A stretch of 13,941 nt of DNA, from contig SCSL01000021.1 in the NCBI GenBank assembly GCA_004298405.1, positions 1-13,941 on the forward strand, in the 5' to 3' direction. Position 1 is the first letter of the stretch. Every line of letters starts with the position of its first letter. A program made the translations under genes and the position numbers. A model generated the notes under the pieces. It saw nothing but the letters and a program-made list of their open reading frames with translations. It had not been told where the DNA came from and made no database searches. Below, piece by piece: positions 13,769-13,941 of the stretch. The DNA comes from Patescibacteria group bacterium (GTDB taxonomy: Bacteria; Patescibacteriota; Patescibacteriia; UBA9934; GWF2-40-263).

Positions 13769-13815
13769 CCTCACAATTTGGGCACTCCGTGGTAACCGAC
13801 TCCGAGAGATGTGGG
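13769..13815. repeat. repeat R3, right border of the GNAT gene pair
   Basis: These 47 bases match 12209-12255 (R2) at about 40 positions, in the same orientation and without gaps, including GGGCACTC and CTCCGAGAGATGTGGG. The ends are again inverted (CCACCTCACA against TGTGGGATGG), so it folds as in R2. The upstream 40-base part shared by R1 and R2 is absent here. Confidence 0.8.
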
Positions 13816-13829
13816 ATGGAGAAATGAAC

Positions 13830-13853
13830 TACCCCGCCGCAAGCGACGGGGTA
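13830..13853 (-). repeat. REP hairpin with GTAG next to a transposase gene end
   Basis: TACCCCG (13830-13836) and CGGGGTA (13847-13853) are perfect complements. On the minus strand the unit lies 3 bases after the stop codon of the partial gene and ends CGGGGTAG, carrying the GTAG tetranucleotide seen also in the REPIN at 5976-6040. It could also serve as a weak terminator for that gene. Confidence 0.65.
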
Positions 13854-13856
13854 TCG

Positions 13857-13940
13857 TCACAGCATGCGGAGTTGTTGCTTATGTAAACGTTTGTACTCGA
13901 ACTCTCGTCCTTGGTTTCTAACGTACGTAGCGATCACTTG
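13857..13940 (-). CDS. C-terminal end of a probable REP-associated tyrosine transposase (RAYT/Y1_Tnp), cut by the window edge
   Basis: The minus-strand frame entering from the right edge encodes 27 residues, ATYVRNQGREFEYKRLHKQQ near its end, then LRML and stop TGA at 13857-13859. The tail pattern Y-[VI]-x-N-Q-G-x-x-x-E-Y-x-x-L-H-x-x-Q-L matches what I know of the C-terminus of REP-associated single-strand (HUH, Y1) transposases. Such enzymes bind and cut REP hairpins at GTAG. A GTAG REP directly after the stop fits. The catalytic part lies outside the window, so the call rests on a short tail plus context. Confidence 0.5.
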   Translation of the reverse strand, partial: QVIATYVRNQGREFEYKRLHKQQLRML

Positions 13941-13941
13941 C

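Noticed and set aside
12167..13815. Classical integron cassette with attC sites
   Set aside because: The flanking hairpins lack recognisable GTTRRRY and RYYYAAC core sites, and no integrase is in the window. Kept only as an analogy.

Overview
The window looks like chromosomal DNA of a Candidate Phyla Radiation (Patescibacteria) bacterium. Pointers are a 23S rRNA gene with a group I intron carrying a homing endonuclease and with further inserted hairpins, a 23S-5S unit with no 16S rRNA beside it, a DUF5674 gene coupled to a short hypothetical gene of a type seen in CPR genomes, a large multi-domain lamin-tail surface protein, and few clear Shine-Dalgarno sites. The phylum is inferred from features I recognise and was not tested by any search.

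Left part (about 1-4820): 5S and 23S rRNA are on the minus strand (23S upstream, 5S downstream), separated by a spacer with a strong hairpin. The 23S gene spans about 4.0 kb. An 836-nt group I intron (1370-2205) sits after E. coli position U1931 and encodes a single-motif LAGLIDADG endonuclease whose last codons also form part of the ribozyme core. Two extra hairpins (about 3495-3560 and 4111-4196) enlarge the rRNA itself. The flanks of 23S pair into a long processing stem. The 376-nt leader between 23S and rlmH is structured but has no gene.

Middle (4840-7257): rlmH, whose product methylates pseudouridine 1915 of 23S rRNA, lies next to the 23S gene on the opposite strand. It converges with an RBBP9-like serine hydrolase. 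A REPIN (paired inverted REP with GTAG tetranucleotides) separates the hydrolase from the DUF5674 gene, a coupled hypothetical gene and tRNA-Leu(TAG). A tRNA terminator, a possible promoter and a second terminator-like hairpin follow, the last lying in the probable leader of the next gene.

Right-centre (7258-11874): a secreted, membrane-anchored protein with four lamin-tail domains and two OB-like domains is followed closely by a small reading frame or pair of frames split at a G6 run in a perfect palindrome. Then come a heptad-repeat coiled-coil gene driven by an extended -10 promoter almost at its start codon, and an HELGH zinc-metallopeptidase-like protein.

Right end (11875-13941): this is accessory DNA. 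Long direct repeats, hairpin elements and a tRNA-Gly 3'-end remnant flank a GC-rich, overlapping gene pair (GNAT acetyltransferase plus an HTH-like protein of unknown function) that ends in a strong terminator. Beyond a third repeat copy are a REP hairpin with GTAG and the C-terminal end of what looks like a REP-associated tyrosine transposase. The layout resembles a mobile two-gene cassette bounded by structured repeats, but no recombinase for it is visible in the window.
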